Assembly: GCF_034702125.1 (NCBI RefSeq)
Contig: NC_085880.1
Location: 43,143,885 to 43,207,884, forward strand
Source of the DNA: Engraulis encrasicolus
Lineage: Eukaryota; Chordata; Actinopteri; Clupeiformes; Engraulidae
DNA: 64,000 nucleotides
Direction: 5' to 3'
The stretch's first letter is position 1. The number at the start of each line of letters is the position of its first letter. Both the position numbers and the translations under genes were made by a program. This document shows positions 37,735 through 51,063 of this stretch, piece after piece. The notes under the pieces are model-generated. The model did no database searches and was not told the origin of the DNA. It saw only the letters and a program-made list of their open reading frames with translations.

Positions 37735-38592
37735 GTTGCTTGGGATAAGATTTGGTCTGCCCGTAATAAATATGTAATAAATAACAAAGCTAAGGAAGTT
37801 TCATTTAAAATATTACACTTAATTTACCCCACAAATACACTTTTACAATGATTCAAAATGGGTTTGCCAGATGTATGTGTTTTCTGTGGTGTTATGTCTG
37901 AGTATATTTGACATTTATTTTACGAATGTTTTTATTCAAGATTTTTCTGGATTGAGGTTGAGCGTCTGTGTGGTGAGGTATGGTCTTGTCATGTTTCTTT
38001 TACTACGAAATATATTTTACTTTTCTTTGAAAGAGAGGATCTGTGTCTTTATATTAAATTTGTTTATAGTCATGGGGGGAAAATATCATATACACAAATG
38101 CAAATGGGGAGGAGGAAAACCATCTTTTGTTTCTTTCAAAAAAGAACTAAAATTTTATTTTCAGGATCAAAAAATGAGAATAAATTGTCTGACTAAGGCA
38201 CTCCAAATTCAAATGTCTTTATTAATATGACAGGTCCTACATTAATATGTCCCTGTAGGACCTGTCATATTAATAAAGGCATTTTAATTTGGAGTGCCTT
38301 AGTGCCTTAGTCAGAGAATTTATTCTCATTTTTTGATCCTGGAAGTACTAAACCTTGGACTAAAGAGCACCCAAACCCAAGAAGCCAACAAACTATCTGG
38401 ATAAGAGCACGCCATACTCTACAAACTGAAATTTTATTTTATTTCCTTTGAAGGACTGAACAGCCGTACTTCTGAAAGGACTATTGTCTTAATGGCTATT
38501 TATGTGTTTTTTTCCTCTTTTGATTAATTTGTACACTACCCCGCCTTTTTAATGTTTGTCTATGATACAGTATATTCTTACCAAAAAAAGCC
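37735..38592 (+). mobile_element. L1-type LINE 3' fragment in the gsta copy B 3' UTR
   Basis: Flanked by a 12-bp duplication AGTCCACTGAAT (37723-37734 and 38593-38604); unit A has one copy there. The 5' part reads, with frame breaks, as the end of an L1 ORF2: WDKIWSARNKYVI and a zinc-knuckle-like CVFCG…HLFYEC. A palindrome at about 38,150-38,340 lies inside. The insertion pushes downstream 3' UTR sequence, including polyadenylation sites, about 860 bp further from the stop. Confidence 0.7.
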
Positions 38593-38985
38593 AGTCCACT
38601 GAATTAGAAGTTGAAGTTTTAGCTGAGATTTTCAAATTACACAAACTTTTAGGTATTGTTTTATACAGTATATAATAGAGCTTTGGCATATAAGACCAAC
38701 AAGAACAGCCTACATCTACAACTTAAAAGAGCACTTTGAAACGAAATTGTAGTTTGAAAATGCCCAAATGTGTCCTCAACTTGCTGTCATTTGCACTGGC
38801 ACTCAGTCAAACTTAGCCAGACAGTCCATATACTGCCTCACTGTTTGTGAAAAATAAATGTGTTGTTGACAATACAATGAATAGCTGACTGATTGATTAT
38901 TCATGTGCTGTTGTTATAATAAGGTGCACCATGTAAGATGGTGGCGCAGGGTGGCAAGAGAAGGTATTGCAGCTATGCAGCTCAT

Positions 38986-39690
38986 TAGATCTACAGAGGA
39001 TGGCATTCACATTGGCCATTCACACTGCCCTCTCACACCTGGAGAAACCAAACAGCTATGTGCGGATGCTGTTCATCGACTACAGATCCGCTTTTAACAC
39101 CATTCCCCCTATCAAGCTGGCCACTAAGCTGTACAACCTCAGCTTCAGTCCCCATGTCTGCAGATGGATACTGGACTTCCTCAGTAACAGACCTCAGTCT
39201 GTACGCATGGGCAAACATCATTCAAGACCCATCATCCTAAATACAGGCGCGCTGCAGGGATGTGTGTTGAGCCCTTTTTTTGTACTCCCTCTTCACTCAT
39301 GACTGTTCCTAAGCACAGCACAAATACCATCATAACATTTGCTGACGACACAACCGTGATTGGCCTGATCTCTGACAACAACGAGACGGCCTACAGAGAG
39401 GAGGTGGAGCAGCTGGCACACTGGAGCCAAGACAACAACCTGGCCCTGAACTCCAAGAAAACGAAGGAGGTGATCTTGGACTTCGGGCGGTGTGGCCAGG
39501 GCAACCACTACCACCAACCCATCAACATCGGAGGGGCGCCAGTGGAGGTAGTACAGAGCTTCAGATTCCTGGGTGTGCTGCACATCAGCCAGGACTTGTC
39601 ATGGAGCGCCAACACCTCTGCAATAGCTAGTAAAAAGGGATCCCAAAGGCTATATTTCCTGCTGTCTCTAAAGAAGGCCCAGACATTTGT
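38986..39690 (+). mobile_element. L2-type LINE fragment (reverse transcriptase remnant)
   Basis: Broken reading frames give VRMLFIDYRSAFNTI, then WILDFLSNRPQSVRMG, CVLSPF, and after a frameshift ITFADDTTVIGLI and FRFLGV. These are reverse transcriptase core blocks in order. 5'-truncated and frameshifted, so inactive. It replaces spacer present in unit A. Confidence 0.8.
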
Positions 39691-41310
39691 AATGTACATA
39701 AACACAATGTACATTAGTGTGTTTTGTATTATTATTATTAGCCCAGGGTTAAGTAGATAGCCTACACATCCACACATGTTACACACCCAACGCACAACAT
39801 GCCCAGAGTTTACCCAGCTTAGACATCAATGCAGTAAATAGTCACAAAAGAGAAGAGTATTCTTGCTTGTTTTTTAGCTTCTGGAAGTTTTTTTCCACCA
39901 CTGAGGGACTAATGTATACTGTACATGTATATACGCGTTCTTTCCATCAATCTCAGATTTTGTAACAATTTGTTCTTCATCTAGCATAGTGTTTCTTAAC
40001 GGTGTGTGTGTGTGTGTGTACATCTGTGTGAAAGGTCAAGAGTACTTTGGACTTCCTTGATCTGTGTTTGACAAAGGATAGAGATAGAGAATGTGGCCTG
40101 CACACCTTGAAAGGTTTGTCTTTGCATGTGCAGCTATCTCAAGAGGAATCACTCAGACTGTGGGGAAAGCGCAACAATGCTACAATTATGGTCAAAACAA
40201 AATATTTATTTTGAAAGTGATCTACATTTTAAAAAAGTCTATGACTTGAAAGAAAAGAAAAAGTCCTACTTGTAATCATTTGTGTTCTTTTTTGTGTTCT
40301 TTTTTTCCAAATATGTTATTCATGATTATTTTGTTAAGCATTGAGAAGGAAGTATTAGCACAGAGAGAGTAGAAATCATTAGTGCTTTATTTGGAATGTA
40401 AAATGGAAGCTGACAAGGTGGCTGGAATGTAGCTGACTAACACTGGTGGTGAACTGTGGTGCATTTCTGCCTGTAGTACTAGAAACACACATGGACTCAA
40501 GAGGTTGTGACTGGTTATCCAAAAAGCAGGATGCCAAGAAGCCGCAGAACCATCAAGAGGCTGAGAGAGGAAATAAAGGCACACAGTTAGAAACATCACA
40601 ATGCATTTCATTACACATCATCAGGGAAAGAATAAAAAGTATCCAGTTTGGGATCTCATATACTTATCAAAAGGAAGGGATGTTTAAACTTCACCTGGAC
40701 CCCAGCTCCCCTTATGTCAGCCACAATCCCACCAACCCCTCGCCCAACATAGGTACACCATTCAAGTCTTCTGTTTTCTTTTGTTACACGCGTGTAAAGG
40801 TTTTAACATGTGTAACAGGTTTTACATGTTCGGAGGGTGTCATTTCTGTCTTCCATCCGAGGGTCACGTAGGTAATGACGGAAGTTACACCATTGAAACA
40901 TGGCAGGTAAAGGATACAACTTTTACATGTATGTAACAAAAGAAAAGCAAAGACTTTACTTTCACTAAAAAATAAAGAGCAGGAAACTGTGGCACTCCGT
41001 ATTCTTATGTTTTACTACTTCAAAGGCAAATAGACTTGGTGTACAATATGCGTGAGTGGCATGCTGGCTGGCCACGGATGTTTAAAGCGGAGATCATGCG
41101 GGATGAGATCCGCTTCCACCTCCATTGTAGGCTATAGGAGTAGCGGGAGGTGGTGGGACAATCCGGTGCCGTTTGGATAAGTCTGAAAACTGCATTATAA
41201 TGATTCTCACAAGTTTTTTTTTTTATTTCTTCTTTTTCCTGCACATTTTATTTCTATGTATATGTTGTGTGTCTGCCTATTGGGCCCTGAGCCTGTAATA
41301 AAGTTATATA

Positions 41311-42959
41311 CAGTTAGGGCCAGAAATATTTGGACAGCAACACAATTCTCATCCTTTTCCACTCTATACCCCACCACAACGAATTTGAAATAAAACAAAC
41401 AAGATGTGCATTAACTGTAGACTCTTAGCGTTAGTGTGAGGGTGTTAAAATCCAAATCGCATTAACAGGAAAGAAATAGCAACGTTTTTGTGTGTGTTGC
41501 CCACTTTTCAAGGGATCAAAAGTAATTGGACAGTAGGCTGCTCAGATATTCTCCAGTCAGATGTGTGTTATTCCCTTACTACACCATCACCAAGATGTCA
41601 ACAAAAGGTCCTAGAGTTAATTTAAAGTGTTTCATTTGCATTTCCATATATTTTTACAGAATCCTAAGTCCACCTGTCACTATCAGTGATGCAAGCCATC
41701 ATAAGGTTGAAAAAAATCAAAAGAAACCCATTTGAGAGATGGGGAAACATTGAATGTGATCAATTCAAGAGTTCAGAATATTGGAAAAAAGAAATTTCAG
41801 AGCAACACCAAATTACCTGGCAGACATGGAAAGCAAATGCTGTGAATGACAGACATTATTCTGTATGTGGTGAACAAAAACCCATCTCCCAGCAGTTGGC
41901 CAGATGTAGAACAGTGTCCAAGAGGACGGTGGATACATGTCCAAGGCAACAATCAAGAAAAAGATCAAGAACATTCAGGAACACTTCACCATAGGAAATA
42001 CAGAGGGTTCACTAAAATATGTAAATAATTGATTGCATCAGAATTAGCAATACCAGATTTGGCTTTGCCAAACAACGTCTAAAAAAGACTTTATAGGTCT
42101 TGAGCTACATCCTTTGGACAGAGGGGACAAAAATAATTGTGTACAAGAGTAATGGGAAGAAAAGAGTATAGAGAAGGAAAGGAACTGCTCATGATTCAAA
42201 GCATACCACCCAATCAGTGAATCATGGTGGTGGCAGTGTCATGGTATGGGCATGCATATCTGTCAATACGATTTTCCCCTTGTATTTATTGATGATGATA
42301 ACTACCGACAAAAGCCACAGGATGAATTCTGAAGATTTTCAGGCTACATTATCATGTCATATTAAACCTAATGGTTCTGACCTCATTGGACAATGCTTCA
42401 CAGTGCAGATGGACAATGACCCAAAGCTTCATGGGAAAGCCACTAAGCCATTTCTACCCCAAAAAAGTGGAATATTATGCAATGGCCCAGTCAATCACCT
42501 CACCTGAGTACCATTGAGCAAGCATTTCACTTGCTGGAGGCCAAACTGAAGGGAAAATACCCTAAGAATAAGCAGGAACTGAAGACTGTTGTAATAGAGA
42601 GCTCACTATAGCATCACCAGGGATAAAACCCAGTGTCTATTGATGTCTATGGATTGCAAATTACAGGCTGTAACTGACTGGAAAGTATTTGCAACCAAAT
42701 AATTAAAAATTGAACGTTTGATGTATAAATACTAGACTGTCCAATTACTTTTGGTCCCTTAAAAATTGGGAGGCATTGATAGAAAATGTCATAATTCCCT
42801 CACAGTTCACCCGATTTGGACGCAAACACCTTCATATTAAAGCTGAAAGTCTGCTGTTAATGTACATCTCATTTGTTTAATCTCAAATCCATTGAGATGG
42901 TGTACAGCGCCAAAAAGATGAAAATTGTGCAGATGTCCAAATATTTATGGCCCTAACTG
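41311..42959 (+). mobile_element. Degenerate Tc1/mariner transposon
   Basis: Termini CAGTTAGGGCCAGAAATATT and AATATTTATGGCCCTAACTG, flanked by TA. 1.65 kb. Plus-strand transposase fragments remain, including NHGGGSVMVWACIS and FTVQMDNDPKLHGKATK, separated by stops and frameshifts; the NPIE-type end is damaged. Non-autonomous now. It sits in the right half of a MITE related to 28495-28815. Confidence 0.85.
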
Positions 42960-43075
42960 TATATAGCCTACTGCTAGCTTGTCTTGGACAAGTAGAAATT
43001 CCCTCACGGACCACCCGAGCTCCCCTCGCAGACCACTTGTGGGTCCCGGACCACACTTTCAGAATCACTGATCTA

Positions 43076-43800
43076 TGAGTTCACCATGTTTTCTGGTCTG
43101 TAAAGCCCAAGAGGGAAGAGCATGGGGGTGGGTGGCTTCAGGTTGCCTGGGGCCTTTGGGACCTGTGCCCACCTTGTCCAGGTCACAACTCATTTGTCAG
43201 TCTCCTACAGACTCATAACGCAACACTAAGACAGTGATAGCCAGGGGAAATGGATTCATCACTCACAATCCAGTGCAACATACGTATTGCAAATGACTTG
43301 ATTTTACCTGTCCAATTCAGCCAAGTAAGTGGCTGGTTGAATGATCACCTGGTTGTATTGTACAGGTAAAACAAGGCCATAGTTGCACAGCATTTTAACT
43401 AAAGAATCCATTTTGCCCATTACACCACTAAGTAACATTAAGACTAAGTAACATTGTTGTGGTGCTACCCTAGAAAAAGCTGGACATGTGCTAGTGTTTT
43501 ATGTGTACCCACATGTACTGTATGCACACTGCAACTGTGCTGCTTTGTGATGCTAAGTTTTCATTCAGTGGTGCTGCTTCCATCTGTAAGCTCCAACCAA
43601 TATACATTTCCTTCCAGTGAATTAGTGTGAAGGTATCACAAGACAAGGCTCACTCCCTTCCTGCACACTATAGATCAGGGCATGTTTAGCTATTTTCTCC
43701 AAGAAATCAGGCAAGTGCCACGTACAGTACCAGATTCAGGACAGGATTAATGGACTGTATGTGCCAATGGACCAGGCTGAACAGAACCCTCCCCTCTACA
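43076..43800. other. Spacer within GST unit B
   Basis: No gene, RNA or clear repeat recognised between the MITE remnant ending at about 43,075 and the MITE at 43,809. Confidence 0.4.
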
Positions 43801-43808
43801 TTATAAAC

Positions 43809-44145
43809 CAGGGGTATTCAATTACATGTCAATGAGGGCCAGTTTTTCAAATTCCTCCCAGTTAAGGGGCCGAACTGTATATATTATGGCTGCCGACTGT
43901 CAATGAAAAAAATATGGGACACTTCATTGAAGTGGAGGGTCTGGGGGTCCTCTCCCAGAAACGTTTGCATTTCTTAGATGTAATTTCCTGCATTTTAACG
44001 TCCCGTTTCAGCACGATAAAGGAACCCATACTTTTATCTCTAAATTCCAAAAAACGATTCTGTATTTCAAGGGGCTTGTGTGGGGCCAGAACCTTGCTGT
44101 CCAAGGGCCGCATCTGGCCCCAGGGCCGCCATTTGAATAGCCCTG
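43809..44145. mobile_element. hAT-type MITE
   Basis: Ends CAGGGGTATTCAAT and ATTTGAATAGCCCTG, with a perfect 8-bp duplication TTATAAAC at 43801-43808 and 44146-44153. 337 bp, non-coding. Confidence 0.8.
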
Positions 44146-44314
44146 TTATAAACCATTCCCAGAGATGCTCCCTATACACCAGTTAAACCGAGCATAAAGG
44201 AAGGCAGTATGTTTCATATCAAATGAACAGCTCCCTTGTCTGCCTCTGAGGGTATAGCCTACATTACAAAATTAGCTTCTCATCCAACCACCAGGTTAAA
44301 AATAGACATGTGGA

Positions 44315-44996
44315 CTAAATGGCATTTTCAATCCCAAACTCTTTGACAGCCTCTTTGTAGCTTGCTGTATCAAGTTATTTTATCCAAAAGACACTGTGTG
44401 AGTTATCTTGATACATGACAGCATGTGTATGTGGTAGGTTAATAAGTTACTTCTGAATTTTTTGTAGATGAATGTTTCACGAACATATCTCACCTCATCG
44501 CAGCCATGAAACCAGCAGGCATAAACCTTTTAGATTTCTTGAATCGTATCCCCATCACCAGGGCAAGAGCGCCCGATGACACTGAAATGGTAGAAAAAGA
44601 TGGAAAGACTGTAGTGTGTGATGCATGTATGGTGCAAAGCATGAATGAAAACAGTGCTCATGAATAGAGATAGATAGCATATAAGTACTCACGCAGTGAG
44701 ACTGTCACATCACTCCGTTCATACGAGACTTTGTAAGCGCCATACAAGGACACGATGCCAAATAACAGTCCCGCAACCAACGATGTCACGCTCCCTGCAA
44801 AACAAGGCAGATGCTCAGTTTGTTTTAACAACATCTGAGCTACTTGTAAAAATATTGACTTGGGCCTACATTTCTGTTGACCTAATAGCTCAACATGTTC
44901 GACCTTCTGTTTTACCCTACCTTTCTTCTTGTATCCAATTAGGCCACCCATAATGAGAGCTCCAGCATAACCCAATCCAAGAAAGTCGATCGCCAT
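44315..44996 (-). CDS. tmem14a: TMEM14A-like small membrane protein
   Basis: TMEM14 proteins are about 100-residue, multi-helix membrane proteins of mitochondria and ER. Coding exons on the minus strand: 44996-44921, 44794-44693 and 44581-44494, in phase. They give MAIDFLGLGYAGALIMGGLIG (first helix), YKKKGSV, SLVAGLLFGIVSLYGAYKVS (second helix), RSDVTVSL, then ALALVMGIRFKKSKRFMPAGF (third helix). The GYKKKGSV, RSDV-VSL and F-KSK-FMPAG blocks fit TMEM14A better than TMEM14C. A final exon is uncertain. The best in-phase choice, 44360-44315, uses acceptor AAG| and adds SYKEAVKEFGIENAI to give 103 residues, but it lacks the family's fourth hydrophobic helix. A 5' UTR acceptor (TTTTTAG|TTTCCC) lies just upstream of the ATG. 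Human TMEM14A also lies beside the GSTA cluster. Confidence 0.75.
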
Positions 44997-46380
44997 TATG
45001 ATGGGAAACTAAAAACGAAGAATGTGGGAACAAATAAAAATGGCAATTGATCAGGCTCTTTCCAGCTCACAAAAACACACGACGTAAACGTAGCTAGTTT
45101 ATCGGCTTAAACAGAAAACAGAGTCTTAACAGATCAGCTGGTTGAATAACTCATGCAGTTACTACAGAGAAACAATCAACTATTCACACTGGACGGCTAA
45201 ACTTCACAGAACACTTATCATGTGCCAGGTCCAGGAAGTAAACATCGTCACAACGCATGCGCACATAGGTCGTAGCTGTCAGTGACAGACTGTAGTGAAG
45301 TCTAATGCCCTCTGCAGTCGTGATTGTGTATTACAAATGCAGCATCATGTTTTAGGATACAATTTCTCTGACAAGAGTGACGCCGATTGGGATTTAAATA
45401 ATAAAACAACAACTAGTTAAACCAGCAGAACATGCAGTGAATTTTGCTGGTTAGCCTATGCTGAGGTCTCACTCTAGTCTACAACTTAGATGATTATTTC
45501 AGTATTTTTTTTTAATTACAACACCGTTATACCACCACTATAACATGAAACAGGGACAATTTAGTATCAAGAAATGTCAACTTACTAATGCGATGTAGCA
45601 ATGACAAGAGGGAGTTGTGAACACACAGACGTGTCCTCTGATAGAGCTACGACATCTTTGCCGTTAGAACTTCATTTTGATTCACAACATTCCATGTTCA
45701 TAACATTGTAGTAGCCCAGAGCAGTAAACCAGGTTAGATTAACCTCGAGGTAGTGGTACATCTCCTAATAGAAGAGCTTGGAATCCTCATTCTATTTAAG
45801 AATTGACACCCGTGGGCTGTCTAATAGCAAGGTTACTGTATGTACACTATGTTTATTCCTTATTCCCCCCAGGTAGGCACTCTGAATCATAGATCTGATC
45901 TAGGGTCTGCATGCTGCAAATAGCCATTTCAAGGCCATGGTGGAGCCTTGTACAACATGTCAACAATTTTTCCAAATATGATTAGGATGCATAAAAGTAA
46001 ACTCTGAAAATTTGGAATATGTGGCACTGAATTAGAAAAATATATATATATAATTAAACATATATTTTAAGTTCACTGATACTTCATCTGCTGGTGATTG
46101 CTTACTACATTCCCTGTTAATAATAGGCCCGAAGGCTTTCATGCGGTTCATCCTTTGTGAAATGTGGAAATATGGGATTGTCAAAATTCACTAACAAAAA
46201 CAGCAGCAGGCCCAATGCAACTGCTTGCTGTATGGGCAACCTGGATTTAGAAACTACAATCCAATGCCACATATTCCAAATTTCCAGATTTTACTGTCCA
46301 GTAATTTTCCTGATTGGTGAACTTAAAATATTTTTAACAGAAGGGGTTTCATGTTAATACATTACATCTTATGGAAAGCG
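44997..46380 (-). other. tmem14a upstream region and spacer
   Basis: The minus-strand 5' UTR and promoter of the TMEM14A-like gene should lie in about 45,000-45,300, which is the more GC-rich part and includes gcatgcgc. A degraded copy of the 1405-type palindromic MITE lies at about 45,715-45,835. Nothing else recognised. Confidence 0.4.
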
Positions 46381-49300
46381 CTGTTCAAACATCCACAGTC
46401 ACATTAACACACATCAACACACGACAGACAGAGCCATTCAATTTTCCCAGGTGTAAATGTGGGAGATTAATTTTAATAGTGATGTGTGAGCACGTATGAA
46501 GAAACAATGGAGAATGAGCTGCGTCAATGACATGGCAGGGCACTTGGATGGAAAAGAGAAATGTATACAAACATATAAAGCGCTGCTCACAATACCACAA
46601 ATATATGAAAATAATGATCTGGGGACGTCTTGTAGGTGGGAGGGGGAGGGGAAGCGGTAGTACAAGCACACAAAACAATACAAGACAATTATGACAAAAA
46701 AATTAGCATAAGTCTGTAAGAAATGAATCATTTCTCCATCTCAACACTTTTATAAGGAGTCTGAATAATAACCTTTTCATCTACACAATTTTATTACATT
46801 TGATTTTAGAATATACTTTCAAATAATATAATCTTAATAACCGTATTTTGGAAGATCTTTTGTCCAGGTTTACACGACACAAAAGAGAAGTCTTTCCTCC
46901 ATACATCCACATACATACTTAACAACAGTGACATGCAAACCATATAAAAACACAGTCAGAACCGCAGCCACCCCACGCGCATGAAGTGCAATACAAGGTC
47001 CTTGCTGCCCATCAAAGACAGCCCGAATACATTTCTGGCCTGACTCTCCACTCCCCCAAAAAGCAATGCCACACACCCAGGTCTAGACAGTCGAGGGGGT
47101 ATTACAAGAAGCAGGTTCAGAGGCGAAACAGTTGACGTTCAACCGGAGGGAGTGGTAAATCACCTAATAAAAGAGCCTGGAGTCTACATTTTCTTACTAG
47201 AATGACACCTGAAGACTCTTTATTAGCAGGTTTACCACGCTCTGTAGGTTAACATAGCAAAGGGCCTCATGTACAAAACATACTTGCGCATTAAAAAACC
47301 CTCAGTAAGTAATTTTCCACTAACATTTTCAGATGTACTAATACACACTTGGCATAAAAAAGTGCATGTGTACCAAATTTCATGTGAAATCAGACATACC
47401 ACATGAATCAGCAGAGAGAGCTGTTTATGCATGGAGTGATGCATACATTGGAGATTTTCAGGTGCAAATGCATTCTTTCAGATTTTCTCTTAGGTAAAGA
47501 TTCAGTAGGAAATCTACAGAAGTCTTTGTACATGAGGCCCCTGGTCTATAACCAAACTATGTTCTTGTAAAACCCCCAAGTAGACGCCTGTCCTATAGCC
47601 ATGCTCATCCGTACAAGCTGGTAAACACTGGACTCTCTGCAAGTAATCATGTAGAGAGACAGAGAGGTAGTTCTTTCTCAGAGTAAAAATGTTTCTTAAA
47701 TTTCGAAGTGGAAAAGGCTCCACTCTGGAACTGCTGAAACGGTTTTGTTTTGTTTTGTTTTGTTTGCAACACTGGATAAAGGTGAAGTATACTGCTAAAA
47801 TTGGTATTAATGAACAACCTGCAATTATCAAAACAGCCATAGAATTGAAGCCATTTCAGACTGATGTAAACAATGGTTAAAAAAAAACAAAGTTCACCTC
47901 ATTCATTATGCTAAAGTTGACTACACGACATAGTTGACTTAACTGTGGTGAGCCTTTACAGAGGGGGAAACATATATACCACATTTTTCTGCTGAACATA
48001 AAAAAACACATAAAATACAAACATTATATTATTTGTCAAAAGGGACACATTTCTTTTCTCAATTTGTGTCACTTAGTTATTTTTTTAGTGTGGGCAATAT
48101 TGAAGTCTGTGGGGAGCCACTTGCAGTAAAACTCACAAAAAGACAAATAAGCCCAACGGGACCACACGATGCAAATTATATAAATTCACTATAGCTGTTG
48201 CATAAATCGCTTAAACCCATAAACAATGAATGGTCTTGGTGTAAAACACTGACATGGTCATTCGGATTTCTGAACCCTGTTAACATTCATTCAGATCAAC
48301 ACTTGTTGCAAAGTGAGAACAAGTTGGTTATTATGACAAACATAGCATCATAGCTTGTCATTTTGTGTAATGTAACCATCTCCCAAAGCTTACAAAAAAA
48401 CACATTCTCCAATGGAAAAACACATGAAGTGGCGGTGATATGACAATGTAAATCCATAACTGGCCAGTAGGTGGGGTAGGTGAGACGGCTTGTGCAGGTG
48501 TTGACCTTCAAAGCCTCCGTACCATGTCAGTTGTATTGAGTAAGAAAAGTGCTGCTCCCCTAACGCCAAGGCACACACACACCTATGTTATCGAGTGGCA
48601 CATCCACAGAAATGCTGCCTAATGGAACAGCCATTTTGAATGACCTGCCATGACTATAAACGTCGCCAACGGCAACAACAAAGCAACAACGTATCCATCC
48701 TCTCAGGTGAGACGTGCCCTCTCCCCTAAACTAAGAGACACAGCCATGTGGGAAAAGCTGCAGGAAGATCCAACTCCTAAAACAGGAAAGGAATTACAAA
48801 CAACCGTTTAACACCTGCAAACTTGTGACAGGAAACAAATAGTAAAAAAAAAGAAGAAAGAAAACGGAGAGAAGCAGTGGAACTACATAAAATGAAGGAC
48901 AAGACTTTGACCACATGAGAGGATTCCCCCTTGAACCACCCGGGCTGGAGGTGGTGTATCCTGACATACTGAAGGCAGCACTCATTAAAATACAGCGGGA
49001 CAACAACTTAAACCATTCTCTCTATATAGCATCTTTTTTTTTTTGTATTGCTTTTTTCCCACATTTGGCAAAGGCGGCAGGAAGAGTACAAATACACAAA
49101 CCAGAGAAACCAAGTCAACCCTTTTCTTATTGACGCTGCACTCCAGAGTACAAAAGCTGACAGTGAAATGGCCTGCGTTCAGTTCTGGTTTTTATAATAA
49201 AGCGCCCATATTTATCAGAAATTGGCATCTAAATTAAAATACTTAAGGAAACATACACACGTTTTGTGCATAAAGACGTGTACTGACGTGTTTTGCCATT

Positions 49301-49511
49301 AGGAAACTACGTATAAATGCAGATTTCCATTAAACACACTCGCACACTACACATGAGTAGGATGTGTGTGTGTGTGTGTGTGTATACTGTACTCGTGCCG
49401 AGTCTGACATTCAAAGACCTCATAATGCATTATAAACGGAATCCGTAGCGACTAAGAATATCTCAGAACCGTTTTCTTAAGTGCATTATCCGTTTTCCCC
49501 CTCTCCCCTCC
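46381..49511. other. Non-coding spacer, possibly downstream UTR of agpat5
   Basis: No exon or conserved protein segment in any frame. Contains a MITE at 47262-47540, a degraded palindrome at about 47,098-47,258, a (TTTTG)n run near 47,742 and a short (TG)n at about 49,362. Part may belong to a long agpat5 3' UTR, which would run leftward from 51,063. Confidence 0.4.
47262..47540. mobile_element. MITE with GGGCCTCATGTACAAA termini
   Basis: GGGCCTCATGTACAAA at the left is mirrored exactly by TTTGTACATGAGGCCC at the right. 279 bp, non-coding. A target-site duplication is not clear. Confidence 0.65.
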
Positions 49512-49513
49512 TA

Positions 49514-50609
49514 CAGCTCCAGGCCTTTTTATTAGAATACCATGAAAAAGTTGATTTATTTCCATAATTCCATCAATAATGTTAAACTGTCATGGATTGT
49601 AGATTCATGGCCCAGTTTTTTAACTATTCCAATCATTATTTTTTTTCTTTTTATATACGTTGGCCTTCCAGCTCAAAAAACCCATGAATTGGGGAATTCG
49701 CATTATTAGAATATTGTTATAAAATCACATTTTTCTTCATCAAAATTCGGGTCACATTAAATCAGTTGAAATGTAGTACTTTCTAGTAGAATCTACATAA
49801 CATGCAATGGTCAATACTTGGTTAGGACATTCTCTGTCTTCATAATGGCCATGATGCGTTTAACATTGAAGTCAATGGAAAAACAGTGCATGGGAGTTAT
49901 GGAAGCCCAGATATCCTTGATGCTTTGCTGTCAGCTGTTCTTGTTTGTTGACCTGGTACCCCACACTTCACTCTTCAATATACCCTGTAGATTTCCATGC
50001 CACGTTTTGGCGCTAACTCACCAGTTTAATTCTAAATAACCAGAAATGAATCCCCATTGAAAATGAATGGGGTTTAATTTCTGTTGAGTCAGAATTAAAC
50101 TGGTGAGTTAACACCAAAACGTGGCATGGAAATCTTCGGGTATATTGAAGAGGGAAGTGTGGGGCACCAGGTCAACAAACAAGAACAGCTGACAGCAAAG
50201 CATCAAGGATATCTGGGCTTCCATAACTCCCATGCACTGTTTTTCCATTGACTTCAATGTTAAACGCATCATGGCCATTATGAAGACAGAGAATGTCCTA
50301 ACCAAGTATTGACCATTGCATGTTATGTAGATTCTACTAGAAAGTACTAAATTTCAACTGATTTAATGTGACCCGAATTTTGATGATGAAAAATGTGATT
50401 TTATAACAATATTCTAATAATGCGAATTCCCCAATTCATGGGTTTTTTGAGCTGGAAGGCCAACGTATATAAAAAGAAAAAAAATAATGATTGGAATAGT
50501 TAAAAAACTGGGCCATGAATCTACAATCCATGACAGTTTAACATTATTGATGGAATTATGGAAATAAATCAACTTTTTCATGGTATTCTAATAAAAAGGC
50601 CTGGAGCTG
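49514..50609. mobile_element. Foldback Tc1-derived element, two arms of about 545 bp
   Basis: Near-perfect palindrome flanked by TA on both sides (49512-49513, 50610-50611). Termini are CAGCTCCAGGCC and GGCCTGGAGCTG. Each arm holds the same fragment in opposite orientation. Read inward to outward, it gives DIWASITPMHCFSIDF and MAIMKTENVLTKY, which match the W-SI-P and TKY end of a Tc1 transposase. No DDE core is present. Confidence 0.8.
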
Positions 50610-50611
50610 TA

Positions 50612-51063
50612 TACTCAATCTAATATAATTTATAACTGGGTGGAGTCTGGTGACGTGAGCATGGATGGACACCAGTACGGACAGATGAGGCTGTACCTCT
50701 GCGGACAAATGGCCAATGAGAATAAAAAATCAGGGGGTATGATAGAACACCTTGTTTCCCCGTAGAACAGTGTGAGGTTTTCAGGGGGTACCATCTGTTA
50801 ACAGATTAGTTTTTTTGCTTTCATAAGTACAGTTCTTTCTCTTTTCTTTTTTTTCTTTTTAAAACAAAGCACACAAAAAAAACCTTGTACCCCTACACCA
50901 TAGGAGGGAACTCTAATCGTGTAGCATAATATAGACCTTAGCCTGTCCATCCATACCGATATGAGACAGAAAAAAGAATTTATGGCAGTGGGACTCCTTC
51001 TTGTGTAAGTAGGTTGTTGTTGTTGTTTATGTTTTTGTTTGTGTTTTTGTTTTTCACTTCTCC
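50612..51063 (-). other. Probable proximal 3' UTR of agpat5
   Basis: Lies immediately downstream (minus strand) of the agpat5 stop. No coding frame. T-rich and A-rich tracts near 50,840 and 51,020. Confidence 0.5.
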
